The translations under genes were made by a program, and so were the position numbers. DNA of 37,741 nucleotides from a virus: positions 1 to 37,741 of IMG/VR virus record IMGVR_UViG_3300049783_000376; one strand, given 5' to 3'. Shown here piece after piece: positions 1 through 12,700 of the stretch (positions within the stretch are counted from its first letter, which is position 1; each line of letters begins with the position of its first letter). The notes beneath the pieces were generated by a model. The model worked only from the letters and a program-made list of their open reading frames with translations, was not told where the DNA came from and did no database searches.

Positions 1-2
1 AG

Positions 3-3000
3 TCAACAACTAACTTCTTTGTTAGTACAAAGGGTGATGATAGACAAACAGATACACCAGCGGGTAAAGAAGGACGCAGTTTAAGTTTTGCGTTTAAAAC
101 AATTGGTGCGGCATGTCGTAAAGCAGAAGAGCTAATGATTTCTTCTCCGCAAGAGTTAGGTCCGTACAAACAAACTATTACATTCGGTTCAACTGCTACT
201 ATATCAACTACACAAAGCGTTGGCATTCAAACTATTGTATCAGGCAGATTGCCTGTTAAGACATTAATTGATGCAAACATTGACTTTATTAAAGCAGAGG
301 TTGTTGCGTTTATTAATGCAACTTATCCTAACTTAACATATGATTCAGATATTTGTGCAAGAGACGTTGGGTTAATTGTTAACAGTATTGTACTTGATAC
401 ATTAACTGGTAATAATGCTAACTACTTGAGTAAAACTGCTGGTATTAGATACTATTCAAACACAAGTGGAAAACTTGCAGTTACTACACAGAAGACAGAA
501 ACACTAGCAGGTATTGCAAAAGCAAAATCACTAGTAAGTGACATCCTACAAAACAACACAGTAACAGCATTACAAACAGTTTACTCACAATCTATAGACA
601 GTGGTCAAGTTGTTGACGCTACTGGTTTAAACAGTGTAAACGCAAAGTTTGTTATTGTTGTTGGTATTATTAACGACGGTGTATTTACAGCGCCTGCAAC
701 AGTTGACGGTAGTGTATACGAAGTTAACATTGCTAACGGCGGTAATGGACACGTTGATCAAGGTAACCCAACAAACACAGACATCCTTCCAGGCAAGACT
801 GTTAGAGGCAAGACAAGTGGAGCAATAGGTAAAATTATTGCATTCAACTACGAAAGCGATGCACTAACATCTACACCTGCAAACCAAGACCAACTACAGT
901 TACAGTTACTTGAACCTTTAGAGTTTATTGCAGGAGAAGCATTAGAATATGCTAACACTGTAAATAGGGCCGAAGCAACAATATTTGTTGAGTCTGGTAG
1001 ATATTTTGAAGACTTTCCGATTAAAGTTCCTGCAAACACATCTATTAAAGGTGACGAGTTTAGACGTTGCATTATTGCACCAAATGATCGTTCATCACAA
1101 AGTCCATGGGCAAACACATACTTCTACAGAGATTTAGAGTTTGACAACCTAACAGGTAATGCTACTAGTGTAACAGGTTATGGAGATACTAACATTCCAA
1201 CAACAGGCGGCGGTTACGTTGATCCGTTAACTGGTAACGTAGTTGGCTATTTTGGTAAGCATTACTTAACAGATAACACTATCGACGTTAACGTTGGTAA
1301 CTCAGCACTTACGAATCCAGGTGGTTTTACTAAAGCTGGAAAACTATTAACAAAGAATAAATTGTTTATTATTGAAGAAGTTATTCAGTACATTGATGCA
1401 ACTTATCCAAGTCTTTCTTACAGTGCTACAAAATGTAGACGTGATACTGGATTCATTATTGACGGTATTATAAAAGATTTAAACACAGGCGGCAGAGCTG
1501 AGTCATTAAAGAACCAGGGTGCATATTATGTAGGATCTGTTGCTGGTCAGGTAACTGAAACATCAGCGGCAATTAACTATATTAAAACTATTACACCTAG
1601 TATACTAGCTAATACAGCATTTGGTGCTAAGTTAGGTGCAGTTGCACAAATAATTGATACTAGTATCACATCAGAAGCAAGTGTACAAACTAATTTAGAT
1701 GCACTAGTTGATGTTATTAGGTTTGCGTTTAACGGAAGTTATAACCCACCAAAGAACAACAAACTACTTGATGTGTTTATGTGCGGCGATGCAACTAGAA
1801 TAAGCAACGTAAGTGTTCAAGGACACGGCGGATTTATGATGGTACTTGATCCTAATGGACAAGTACTAACCAAGTCACCATACGCACAAGTTGGTTCAAG
1901 TTTCTCACAGAGTATAAACAGGCAAGCGTTTAGAGGTGGTATGTTAGTTGATGCTTACACTGGTAACGTACCAATGAAAGTTACTAACAAGGACAGCATA
2001 TACCAAGTTGATGTTGCTTCGGATGCAGGCACAGGCTTATACATTAAAAAGCCACAAGTGCCAGCTCCGTTTTACATTGATGGACAACGTTTTCAAGTTA
2101 ACGCAGTTAGAGATTGGGATCCTGCACTAGGAACTGCTACACTTATCCTTGATAGGTCTAGTAATAATACTGCTGGTTGGACAGGAACATTAGCAGACTC
2201 GTTTAACTTAGACACTGTTAGTGTATCAAGCCCGATTGAAATTACTGTACAAACTGCTGGTAACAGAAGTATGTTAGGTAATGACTTTACACAAGTTAAC
2301 GACTTAGGCTATGGACTTATTGTTACTAACGGTGGCTTATCAGAAATGGTATCACAGTTTACTTACTATTGCCATACTGCATACTATGCAAACAAAGGTG
2401 GTGAGATTAGATCACTTAACGGATCTAACGCATATGGTAACTTTGGTTTAGTTGCTAACGGTAGTGATCCAAACGAAATTCCAGATAGTGTTACATTGCG
2501 TGACAACATGGTAATGCCTGGTAAAACAGCAGAAGCAAACATTACACTTACCTTTGCTGATGTGCTTACACTAAGCACTAGAGGCAACACAGTAACACAG
2601 GCTGTTACAGGTGCTACTGGTACAGTTGTGTTTACAACTAAAGGTAAGAAACTTTACTTAAAAGATACATCAGGAACATTTAATACAACTAACGATATTA
2701 CATTGTCAGCAGGCAGTGCAAACTTAGGTGCGCCGGCTCTTGTTGTTACAGGTGGTTACACATTAGCATTAGGTCAGTTAAACGTATATGTATACGACAT
2801 GGAACACAAGCCACAAAACAAAGGCGAAGTTGATATTTTACATGCAAGTGGTACACTTGTTAGACACGAAGTTAGCAGTGTTAGTAAAGTAGCAGACTTT
2901 ATTGTTGACGGGCATCAGGATGTTGCATACACATTAAACCAAGCTGGTGGATCGGGTGCAAAGTTTGATATTACTAAATCTACACAAGGCGGCTACGGAG

Positions 3001-6000
3001 CATCTGTTAGAGCTTCAGGTACTGGTTATAGTGTTAATAATACAATTACTGTTTTAGGTACAAAGCTAGACGGTGCAACTACAGCTAATGATGCTACAAT
3101 TACAGTAGCAACAATTAATGCTTCGGGTGCAATCCTTACAGTAACAGTCGCAGGTACAATTGCGGCAACTACACATACACCAAAGCATGATGGTCAAGTT
3201 TACAAATTTGCGTTTACTACATCAAATAGTGGATTTGATAATGCTGGACTTATTGAAAATACAGACGAAGATACAGTTGTTAGTTATAGACAGAACCAAG
3301 CATTTGTACTAAACGGCGTAGCAAGTCCTGACACACTTACAACACGCCCAAGTACAGCTATCCAGTTTGACGAGCAACCAAAAGAAACATACAGAACAGT
3401 TGCATTTACAATAACTGAATCAACAGGCGAATCATTAGCTAATAATAGTGTGTTAACAAACTTTGACGCAACATTTGATTATGTTAGAATTATTGTTGAT
3501 AAGACAAACGCGGCAGCGGCAACATATTCCGGCGCTGGTGGCGCAACACAAGGTGCTACAGCAGGCGATGATGTTATTGCTATTGAAGAAGTAACGGCAC
3601 TAAGTGACAGACAGCGAATTGATCGAGGTGACATGGTATTTGCATGGTCAGGTAAGCTACACACAGTTAGCAACTATATCGATCGCGGAGCATATTCAAC
3701 TGTACAAATTGCAGAAGTAGCAAACAGTGACTTGAACAAAGCAGGAAATCAAACTGGTATACATTCAACTATGGTGTTGTCTGGATCACAAACTAACACA
3801 CTACGTTGCGGCTTACCGGCTGCGGCACCAGGTGATGTTACAATTAGTATTTCAACTTGTAGAGCAACAGGACACGACTTCTTAGACATTGGTACTGGTA
3901 GTTTTAACACCAGTAACTATCCAAACGTTCTATTAGGTGATCCGCAACCCGCAGTACAAGCTAACGAAGTTAGTGAACGTGACAAAGGACGTTGTTTCTT
4001 TGTAAGTACAGACCAAGACGGTTTCTTCCGTGTAGGTAAGTTCTTTACAGTTGACCAAGGTACTGGTACAGTTACATTCGCAGGTAGTATTGCATTAAGT
4101 AACTTAGACGGAATTGGATTTAAACGTGGTGTTGTTGTTGCTGAATTTAGCACAGACAACGGAATGACTGCTAATGGTTCAGACATTGTTCCAACGCAAA
4201 GTGCAGTACGCGGTTACGTTAACAGACGCTTAGGTTGGGATCATAACGGACTAACAGCTAACAATATTATTGGCTCGGGTGCAATGGCACTAGATGGCAC
4301 TACTGCAATGACCGGCAACATGAACATGGGATCGAATCAGATCACTAACTTGCTGGCTCCGAGTGCAAACTCACATGCGGCTACTAAAGCATATGTAGAC
4401 GGTGTTGTTGATAACTTTGATAGTTTAGAAGAACTAAGAAACACAGAGTTTAATAGTCCAGCGGCAAACCAGTTAATTGTATTTACAGGTAAGAAAAGAC
4501 TTATCATTGATGCTGATACTATAGGCGGAACCGGAACATGGGCCGCGGCACAAACTTTTGCACAAGCTAGTAGCAGTGCAACAGGTACAGTAGTTGATGT
4601 AGAAACAACAACAGATCCAATACTTGGTAACATACAAATTATTACTTACACAGCTACAGCAAACGTAGTAGCAAACGGTGGTGATAAGATAATTGTTACT
4701 AGTGGACCAACAGCAGATATACTTGACGGACCGTTTGATGAGATTGCTAACGCAATTGCAGATGGAGCAAGTGCAATGGCTGTTACTGTTACTAGAGCGG
4801 CAGGTTCAACTACAGCATTGTATAGTTTTGCGGCAGGTAGTATTGATAATGCGGCAGTTTCAGCAACAGCGGCAATTGTACAAAGCAAGTTAAACATGAA
4901 TGCGGCAAGCACTAGAGCAAACGCTACTGGTATTGCACAAAGTGATTTAGGACTTGCTAGTTTTGACTCAGGTGACTTTACAATAACAAATGGTTGGGTA
5001 ACACTTAAAGCTGGCGGCGTTGATTTAGCAGACTTACCGAGTATGGCTGATCTAAGAGTACTGGGTAACATAAGTGGCGGAGCAACAACTCCATCAGAAG
5101 TTCCTATTACAACTATTAGTGCAAACAGTAGTTTGGTAATGACTAAGTCCGATGGTAAAGTTAGAGTTGCAAAACTTGTTGTTGGTGCTGATGACGGATA
5201 TGTAATTTTACAACCAAAAACAGCCGCGGCAACAACAATTCAAATGCTTACACCAGGTGGTGGCGTAATACTTGAAGGCGTTGGTACTGATGCTACAATG
5301 ACTACTGAATTTCCAGGAAGCATTGACATTGGCAATAGCGGAGGAAATACACAAAGTACATTGCAAGCTAACAGTAACTTTGCCGCAGAGTCAAGACTAT
5401 CATCAGACTGGGTGTACACTAACTTTATTGAAGCGGCAAATGAAAAAGGCACAGGCACAACTGGTATTGCATTAGGTGCTGATACTGGTAAGTCAGTTGC
5501 AGGTGAAATTACAATACTTACAAAAGATGGCGCAACAACTAAAGCACCATTTAAGTTTAGTGCAACAGGTGTTATTCCAGATGCAACTAATACTTACAAC
5601 ATTGGTAGTTCGTCATTATTGTATAATACAGTATATGCAACTACGTTTAGTGGTACTGCAACATCAGCAAAGTATGCTGACTTAGCAGAAAACTACTTAG
5701 GTGATGTTGCATACGAACCAGGCACAGTATTAATGTTTGGTGGAGCAAATGAAGTTACTGAAACTACATCCAAAGGAACTACTAAGATTGCAGGAGTAGT
5801 ATCTACTAACCCAGCACACTTAATGAATGCAGAGTTAGCTGGAGAGTTTGTAAGTGCAGTAGCATTGCAAGGTAGAGTTCCTTGTAAAGTAATTGGCATG
5901 GTCGAAGCAGGCGATATGTTGGTAGCAAGTAGTGTGCCAGGATATGCTATGGTAGACAATAGTCCAGGTGTTGGTGCTGTATTAGGTAAAGCAGTTGGAA

Positions 6001-6053
6001 CAAAACAAAGTGCTGATAAAGGTACTGTTGAAATCGTAGTAGGAAGAGTATAA
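3..6053 (+). CDS. Large virion structural protein, probable tail fibre/baseplate (5' end outside window)
   Basis: The reading frame is open from the first bases of the window, so at least 2016 residues are visible and the start lies upstream. The protein is rich in T, N, G, A and V with short beta-type stretches and has no enzyme motif I recognise, which is the style of the giant structural proteins of marine T4-like phages. Two related segments near nt 260-470 and 1360-1530 share an 'ATYPxLxYxxxxCxRDxG' pattern, suggesting an internal duplication. Around nt 4105-4260 is an 'LDGIGFKRGV...VRGYVNRRLGWD' type segment. The C-terminus (nt about 5590-6050) has 'YNIGSSSLLYNTVYATTFSG' and then 'KYADLAENYL...YEPGTVLMFGG', a module often closing fibre proteins of this group, possibly a trimerisation or self-processing unit. 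The stop overlaps the next gene (TAATG). Family membership is from recall; the exact virion location is unknown. Confidence 0.85.
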   Translation, partial: STTNFFVSTKGDDRQTDTPAGKEGRSLSFAFKTIGAACRKAEELMISSPQELGPYKQTITFGSTATISTTQSVGIQTIVSGRLPVKTLIDANIDFIKAEVVAFINATYPNLTYDSDICARDVGLIVNSIVLDTLTGNNANYLSKTAGIRYYSNTSGKLAVTTQKTETLAGIAKAKSLVSDILQNNTVTALQTVYSQSIDSGQVVDATGLNSVNAKFVIVVGIINDGVFTAPATVDGSVYEVNIANGGNGHVDQGNPTNTDILPGKTVRGKTSGAIGKIIAFNYESDALTSTPANQDQLQLQLLEPLEFIAGEALEYANTVNRAEATIFVESGRYFEDFPIKVPANTSIKGDEFRRCIIAPNDRSSQSPWANTYFYRDLEFDNLTGNATSVTGYGDTNIPTTGGGYVDPLTGNVVGYFGKHYLTDNTIDVNVGNSALTNPGGFTKAGKLLTKNKLFIIEEVIQYIDATYPSLSYSATKCRRDTGFIIDGIIKDLNTGGRAESLKNQGAYYVGSVAGQVTETSAAINYIKTITPSILANTAFGAKLGAVAQIIDTSITSEASVQTNLDALVDVIRFAFNGSYNPPKNNKLLDVFMCGDATRISNVSVQGHGGFMMVLDPNGQVLTKSPYAQVGSSFSQSINRQAFRGGMLVDAYTGNVPMKVTNKDSIYQVDVASDAGTGLYIKKPQVPAPFYIDGQRFQVNAVRDWDPALGTATLILDRSSNNTAGWTGTLADSFNLDTVSVSSPIEITVQTAGNRSMLGNDFTQVNDLGYGLIVTNGGLSEMVSQFTYYCHTAYYANKGGEIRSLNGSNAYGNFGLVANGSDPNEIPDSVTLRDNMVMPGKTAEANITLTFADVLTLSTRGNTVTQAVTGATGTVVFTTKGKKLYLKDTSGTFNTTNDITLSAGSANLGAPALVVTGGYTLALGQLNVYVYDMEHKPQNKGEVDILHASGTLVRHEVSSVSKVADFIVDGHQDVAYTLNQAGGSGAKFDITKSTQGGYGASVRASGTGYSVNNTITVLGTKLDGATTANDATITVATINASGAILTVTVAGTIAATTHTPKHDGQVYKFAFTTSNSGFDNAGLIENTDEDTVVSYRQNQAFVLNGVASPDTLTTRPSTAIQFDEQPKETYRTVAFTITESTGESLANNSVLTNFDATFDYVRIIVDKTNAAAATYSGAGGATQGATAGDDVIAIEEVTALSDRQRIDRGDMVFAWSGKLHTVSNYIDRGAYSTVQIAEVANSDLNKAGNQTGIHSTMVLSGSQTNTLRCGLPAAAPGDVTISISTCRATGHDFLDIGTGSFNTSNYPNVLLGDPQPAVQANEVSERDKGRCFFVSTDQDGFFRVGKFFTVDQGTGTVTFAGSIALSNLDGIGFKRGVVVAEFSTDNGMTANGSDIVPTQSAVRGYVNRRLGWDHNGLTANNIIGSGAMALDGTTAMTGNMNMGSNQITNLLAPSANSHAATKAYVDGVVDNFDSLEELRNTEFNSPAANQLIVFTGKKRLIIDADTIGGTGTWAAAQTFAQASSSATGTVVDVETTTDPILGNIQIITYTATANVVANGGDKIIVTSGPTADILDGPFDEIANAIADGASAMAVTVTRAAGSTTALYSFAAGSIDNAAVSATAAIVQSKLNMNAASTRANATGIAQSDLGLASFDSGDFTITNGWVTLKAGGVDLADLPSMADLRVLGNISGGATTPSEVPITTISANSSLVMTKSDGKVRVAKLVVGADDGYVILQPKTAAATTIQMLTPGGGVILEGVGTDATMTTEFPGSIDIGNSGGNTQSTLQANSNFAAESRLSSDWVYTNFIEAANEKGTGTTGIALGADTGKSVAGEITILTKDGATTKAPFKFSATGVIPDATNTYNIGSSSLLYNTVYATTFSGTATSAKYADLAENYLGDVAYEPGTVLMFGGANEVTETTSKGTTKIAGVVSTNPAHLMNAELAGEFVSAVALQGRVPCKVIGMVEAGDMLVASSVPGYAMVDNSPGVGAVLGKAVGTKQSADKGTVEIVVGRV

Positions 6054-6688
6054 TGGCAAAGCAAATTGTAAATATAGGTACAAGTGCAAATAAAGGCGAT
6101 GGTGATCCGTTAAGAAACGCATTTGATAAAATTAATGATAACTTTAACGAAGTGTATCCTAAGATCGCCGCATTAGAAAGTCTGCATAATACAACAGGTA
6201 ACGTTATAGAGCAAGACATTATAGGCAGTGTGTTTGGTAGTGATAGTACAATGCTTGTTGACAGTTTGAATAGTGCGTTAGTTGGACCAATAACATCTGA
6301 AACGTGGACTCGAAATGGTAATATTGCTATTACTGTTTCGTCAGGATATTTAAAGCTACAAGCATCCACTGGTGATACTGACTATATTAAAATTAGTCAA
6401 AGCGGTGGCGTAGACATACACTCTGATAGCGGAATTGATTTAACCACAGCCGGACAAGGAATAAATATTGGTGTAACTGTTGCATCGGGAGATTTACAAG
6501 TTGGACACAACTCTAGTATGACTGTTGTAAACGGAACACTGGTTGCTTCTTTATCAAAGCTAGTAGCAAAGAGCTGGACTACTACTGAGAGGAACGGATT
6601 ATCACCGTCTAATGGCGAGATTATATACAACCAAACGTCAGGCAAAATGGAAGCATATGCCAACGGTGGTTGGGTAGCTTTACACTAA
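6053..6688 (+). CDS. Tail/fibre structural protein, 211 aa
   Basis: Starts in a TAATG overlap with the preceding giant gene, with AGGAAGAG just upstream as SD. The N-terminus 'INIGTSANKGDGDPLRNAFD' followed by 'KINDNFNEVY' matches a module seen again at 13724 and, more weakly, 17642. In such phages it opens short fibre or baseplate-associated proteins. The C-terminus has 'NGEIIYNQTSGKMEAYANGG' then W, a motif ending many phage and bacterial surface proteins. The middle is beta-rich, without catalytic motifs. Position between two giant fibre-like genes supports a virion role. The exact part is not determinable from sequence alone. Confidence 0.8.
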   Translation: MAKQIVNIGTSANKGDGDPLRNAFDKINDNFNEVYPKIAALESLHNTTGNVIEQDIIGSVFGSDSTMLVDSLNSALVGPITSETWTRNGNIAITVSSGYLKLQASTGDTDYIKISQSGGVDIHSDSGIDLTTAGQGINIGVTVASGDLQVGHNSSMTVVNGTLVASLSKLVAKSWTTTERNGLSPSNGEIIYNQTSGKMEAYANGGWVALH

Positions 6689-6721
6689 TACATAAGAATA
6701 CTTTAACAGGAGCGACAGTTA

Positions 6722-9700
6722 ATGTCTGAACAAGAATATATAGTAAGTCTCGAAAGAGGAGTTGATGTACTAGCGTTTGATGCAGAGATGATAAGTCTTA
6801 CAGGCGCAGGTTTCATTCCAAACAGAACAGTTGAAATAGCAAACGCAAGACCAGGGTCGCAAAGAAATACACATTATTACTTAACACTCGACGAAGTTAA
6901 CATTTTACAAAACGACAAGCGAGTATACGGAGTTGAACTACGACCCGATTTACGAGATGATATTGAGATGATAACATTTGCATCTCAGACTGGAGATTTT
7001 AGTAAAACTACAGAATCTAGTAGTGATAAACTAAACTGGGGCATGCGCAGAATGATAAGCGCCACAAACCCATATGTTGGAAATATTGTTTCAGGCGACT
7101 TTACGCACACGCTATCAGGCGCAGGAGTCGATATTGTAATACAGGACACAGGTATACAAGCAGATCATCCAGAATTTTTAGATGCTAAAGGTGTAAACAG
7201 AGTACAAGAGATTGACTGGTATCAATCACAGAGTGTAGTAAGTGGCACTATGCCAACAGCACATTATACAGACTATCACGGACACGGTACGCACGTTGGC
7301 GGAACGGCCGCTGGGCAAACTTATGGCTGGGCAAAAAACGCAAGAATATATGCTGTTAAGGTTGCCGGTCTAGAAGGTTCTTCAGATCCAAACTCGGGTA
7401 TATCTATATCAGATTGCTTTGACGTAATAAAAGAATGGCACAAAGCTAAACCAGTTGACGCATCAACAGGAGTTGTACGTCCTACTGTAGTAAACATGAG
7501 TTGGGGATACGGAACTCGTTATTCATCAATAACTGGCGGAAACTTCCGTGGTTTTGATTGGACTGGCAGTATTAGAGATACTTCAAAAGGTATGACTGGT
7601 TACTTTGACGGAATTGGCTATAGACATCCTGTTAGAATTGCATCAGTTGATACTGATGTGCAAGAACTTATTGATGCAGGAGTACACGTTGTTATAGCGG
7701 CAGGTAACAGCTATACAAAAATTGCTGATGAAGGTTTTCAGGATTATAATAATTACTATACTACTGCCTTTGGCCAAACTATTTATTACCACAGAGGTAG
7801 TTCGCCATTTGACGACCAAGCACTTATGGTTGGTGCAGTTGATTCAGTATTAGCGGATAATTTATCAGAAAAAGTAGCCGCATTTTCTAACAGAGGTCCT
7901 GGCGTAGATATTTACGCACCAGGAGTAAATATTATTTCATCATCTAGTAATGTAAGCATCTTTACCTCAGGAATATATCCTGGTAATACAGATTATAAGA
8001 CTGCAAACATATCTGGTACTAGTATGGCTAGTCCGCAAATTGCAGGACTACTTGCTACCTATTTAGAAATAGAGCCAGCAACTACTACAGCACAGGGTAA
8101 AACTTGGATAACATCAAATGCTATATCAGACCTTCTATATAATCCAATTGAAGATGTAGATTTATTCACAAGTACTGTTTCGTTATTTGGCGGGCCAAAC
8201 GTATATGCTTTCCAGCCGTATAATAGTGCCATAGTCCTTCAAGCAGCCGGAACAGTTAGTAGTGAAGAAGAGGAAGAAGTAGCAGTTCCAACATACGCAC
8301 TAACATCAACAGCAAGCGGTGTTAATGAAGGCGACACGTTTACTATAACATTAACAACAACAAATCTTGTTGCTAGTACAATCGTTCCGTACACTATTAC
8401 AGGTGTTAATAGTACAGATATTGGCGGCGCAAGTTTAACAGGAAACTTCATTGTCGGTGGAGCTAGTTCAATAACAATACAAGCATCAGCTGATACTACG
8501 TTTGATGACGGTACAGAAACATTTACATTAGCACTTGACAACGGCGAAGCAACAACTAGCGTAACAATTGCTGACACCAGCTTACCAACAGCTACATATT
8601 TCTTATCATTAAATGATGCTACTCCGGACGAAGGTACTACTTTAATAGTTACCTTAACAACAGGCAATGTTGCCACAGGCACTACATTAGGATATACGAT
8701 TAGTGGTGTTACTAGTTCAGATATTAGCGATGCGTCTTTAACCGGATCATTTGTAGTTGGGACTACAGATATTATCTCATTAGTACTTAATGCAGACGAA
8801 ACATCAGAAGGTCAAGAATCATTAACATTTGCATTAGATAATGGCGAAGCAACAGTGATAGCAGTGATAGCTGATTCAAGTACAGTAGCGGCAACATATA
8901 CATTAGCAATATCAGCTACTCAAGTAAACGAAGGACAATCACTTGATGTTACAGTAACAGGCCTAAATAGTGTTCCAGGAGTAGTTCTTCCGTGGACTAT
9001 AACAGGAGTAAGTGCAAGCGATGTTGTTGGTAATGTACTAACAGGATCATTTGTAATAGGAACTACTGAAACTGCAACAATTACATTAGCAAACGATTTA
9101 ACTACAGACGGAAACGAAACCTTACAATTTACATTAAACGCTTACCCAACAGTATATGTTCAAGCGTTAATAATTGATACTAGTCTTGATATTGTATCAG
9201 GAACAAGTGCATTTACTTCAGCAGGTGGCGGAACATTTGTTGTTCCTGATGGAGTTACTAATATTGGAATTATGGCTGTAGGTGGCGGAGCCGCAGGATT
9301 ATCCGGCGGAAGTGCAGGAACTATAACTTCAGGAGGTGGTGGTGGTGCTGTCGGCTTCAAGAATAACATCACAGTAACTCCTGGGGATGTTATAGCATTT
9401 ACTATAGGCACAGGCGGATCAGGAAGTAGTGCAAATGGTGGAAACACTTCAATAACAATAAACAGTATAACTTATACAGCAGGCGGTGGTATTGCAGGAT
9501 CAAGTTCTGCATTATCATCATTAACTGTCGGAGCGTTAATTGCAGGTGGTAACGGCGGCGGCGTATCAGGTCCGTGGGACGGATCAAAGAGTGGAGGAAC
9601 AGGCGGAGCAAGTTTCCGTCCGGCAGCGGCAACAGGATCAGCAGTAGTTGGTGGTGGCGGTGGTGCGGCAGGCATGGGAGCTGACGGCGGCGAAGGATCT

Positions 9701-12700
9701 CCACAAACTGCAATATCAGTTGCGGCAGGACAACTTGCTCCAGCAGAAACAACTATTGACGGAACAATTGGATCAGGTGGTGGCGGTGGTCATGGATGGA
9801 CACAAGATTGGCAAAGTGGCACTGGTGCTGTTACCGGCGCAAGAGGCGGCGGTGTTGCCGTTACACTAGGTCGCAGTGGACTCGGTGGACTAAAGGCCAC
9901 TACAGTAACAAGTCAAACTATTACAGGTGCAGGCACGGCTAGTAACGGAGTTGCTGGCGGCACAGGAAACGTAGTAGGAGCCGCTCTAGCTGCCGGTGCG
10001 GCAGGTGGTGGAGTGTTAGTACATTCATTAGCAGGCTCTGCGCCAGGCGCAAACAGCGGAATTGCAGGAGCATTAATGTTTACATGGCCTGGTGATATTA
10101 CAGCATATCAATTCCAAGCACCAAGTTACGCATTATCATCAGATAAAGCATCAGTGTCAGAAGGTACTAGCTTCGTTATTACACTAGCAAATAACATAAC
10201 AGTTACAAACACTCCGATACCGTATACAATCTCTGGTGTTACTAGTGCAGATATTACTAACGAAACTCTAACTAGTAATCTTACACCAGCATCAAATACA
10301 AAAACAATAGCAGTTACAGCAGATAGTGCATTAGAAGGTGACGAAACATTTACAATGACCCTTGACAATGGCACATCAAATGTAAGTGTAGCAATTGCTG
10401 ATACATCAACTGGATCAGAACAAAGCTTCACTAGTAACGTAACAAATGCAGGCAGTGGAGCATGGTCTTATAGTAGTGCAACAGACAGGAATGCGGCATT
10501 TACTGGTAACAACCCGTTTATAGTATTAAATAAGAATGATACAATGGCATTTACTGTTAACGCTACAGGACATCCATTTTATATAAAAACACAAGTTGGA
10601 ATTGGTACTGAAAATCAAGTAGATGATGTAACTAACAACGGTACACAATCAGGTGTAGTAACATACACTCCGAGAACATCAGGTAAGACATACTACCAAT
10701 GTTCAGCACATACGTTAATGAACGGAACAATATACACTAGTGGAACTTACTGGGCTAAATCTACAGACTATACCTCTGCGTCAGAATCAGTAATAAAAGT
10801 AGTAGTTGATAGTATAGGCAGTACAATTGCTATATCAAAGTCAACTACAATTTCCAATGTATATACATATTATGTGTACAAGCTAAACATAAATGGTGAG
10901 TTAGTATGGCGTAAAGCTATTCCATCTACCGGGTTTCTTCAAGCATTATATGTTGATGTATCTACAAATGACATATATGTAGCAGGCGGCATTGATAAGA
11001 ATATGATAGACGGTACTATTGACAAAAATGTTAGTACTGGAAAATGTCAAGTACTAGTAGTTAAACTTGATACTGACGGCGCAACACAGTGGATTAATAA
11101 GTATACTAAATCAGCAGGCATAGCAAGCCATGCATGGGCATTAGATATCATGAAAGTAGACTTACCGTCTCCGTATACCGGAACAAGTGTAATTGATGTT
11201 ATAGGTGTTGTAAAAGTAGACAACTGGGGAACAGACGGTACTGGATCATTTTGGGATAGACTAGACCCAACAAACGGAACAAATGTAGAACTAACTAGTG
11301 GTTCTACTACTTATTACTATCCAGGATTAGTTGCTACAAACAGTCTTAATACAGAGTTTACACATATTGCATATAAACAGTTTACTGGATTAAATAGTGG
11401 TAACTTTTATTATATTGCAGGCATTAGTTTTGGTAGGGTACCTACACAAGTTGGCGGAGCTTGGACACAACAAAAAGATAAAATCTTTGTAAGAATATAC
11501 GAAATAGGCGGAACTGGATTGCCAACTGAGTATAAAGAAATTACTTTTGAAAATAAAGATGCAACAACTGACATTACTATAGGTGGAATGGACGTCGAGG
11601 ACCAATACACGGTTCAAGAAGAAGTAGACGGTGAAATGACTGATGTAATAAAGTATCCAGGTATAGTAGTAACACTAAATGATACATCTTCTGGTAAGGG
11701 AGAAGTATGGCGTGTACAGCATCAGGGTGTTGACACACTTCAACGTATTAGTCTTTACGATGGATCAGGCACTACTGAGAGAAACGTACTAACAGATGTT
11801 AAGATAGACGGCACAAAGATCTATGTAGTAGGACAACAAAAAGAAGATACTGCAAAAAACTTTACTCCGTATGTAGGAGCGTTGAACGGATTTTATGCTA
11901 CAATAGACACTGCTGATTTAACTACTGCTGATAGTAGATTGTTACTTACTACTGGTAATACATTTATAAACAGTGTTTACGTAGACAAGTCAGCGGCAAG
12001 CCCGACAAAGTTAATAGTTGGTGGGCAAGGTAGCCCAGGGTCTAAACTGCCATCAGGTAATGCTTCGCAGTTTGTAGCAACACTTCCAATAGGAACAGAA
12101 GACCATTACGGTGCAGGGATTGGTAATAGTTCTTCAGGGTTTGCACAAACATATGAAGATTGGGCTATTGGTAAAACAGGATTTGTAGAGGCAAGAACAG
12201 CCGGAGACAGTAACTTTACTGGAGTAACTTACAACAGTTGGTCTGCCGCACAGTCACTAACAGTGTCAGAATCTGCTAGTGCATTTGCTAGAACTGCGTT
12301 AAGCGCATTAAGCAGTCCATCAGTAACAAGTGAATATAAAATGCCATTAGATCCGTATACAATAGCTAGTGGAGGAACTGCAACGTATGCATTGGTCAGC
12401 AGTGCTAGTACTGTAAACGAAGGAGCAACAATAGTCTTTACATTGACAACATCTAATGTAGCAAACGATGTAACTGTAGCATATACAATGACTGGCATTC
12501 AATCAGCAGACATAGGTGGAGAATCACTAACGGGTACCTTCACAGTTAATAACAACTCTGCTACACTATCAGTTGTAGTTACAGCAGACCAAAGTGCTGA
12601 TGGTGAAGAAACTTTACTATTAACACTTGATGGATTAAGCGTTACAAGTAGCGTTATAATTAACGACTCAAGTGCTAACCCAACTGGATCGGTAGCGTTT

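Noticed and set aside
6691-6698. CATAAGAA as a late promoter for the subtilase giant
   Set aside because: It lacks the ATAAATA/ATAAGTA core. The gene has a good SD but no convincing octamer in its 33-nt leader gap.
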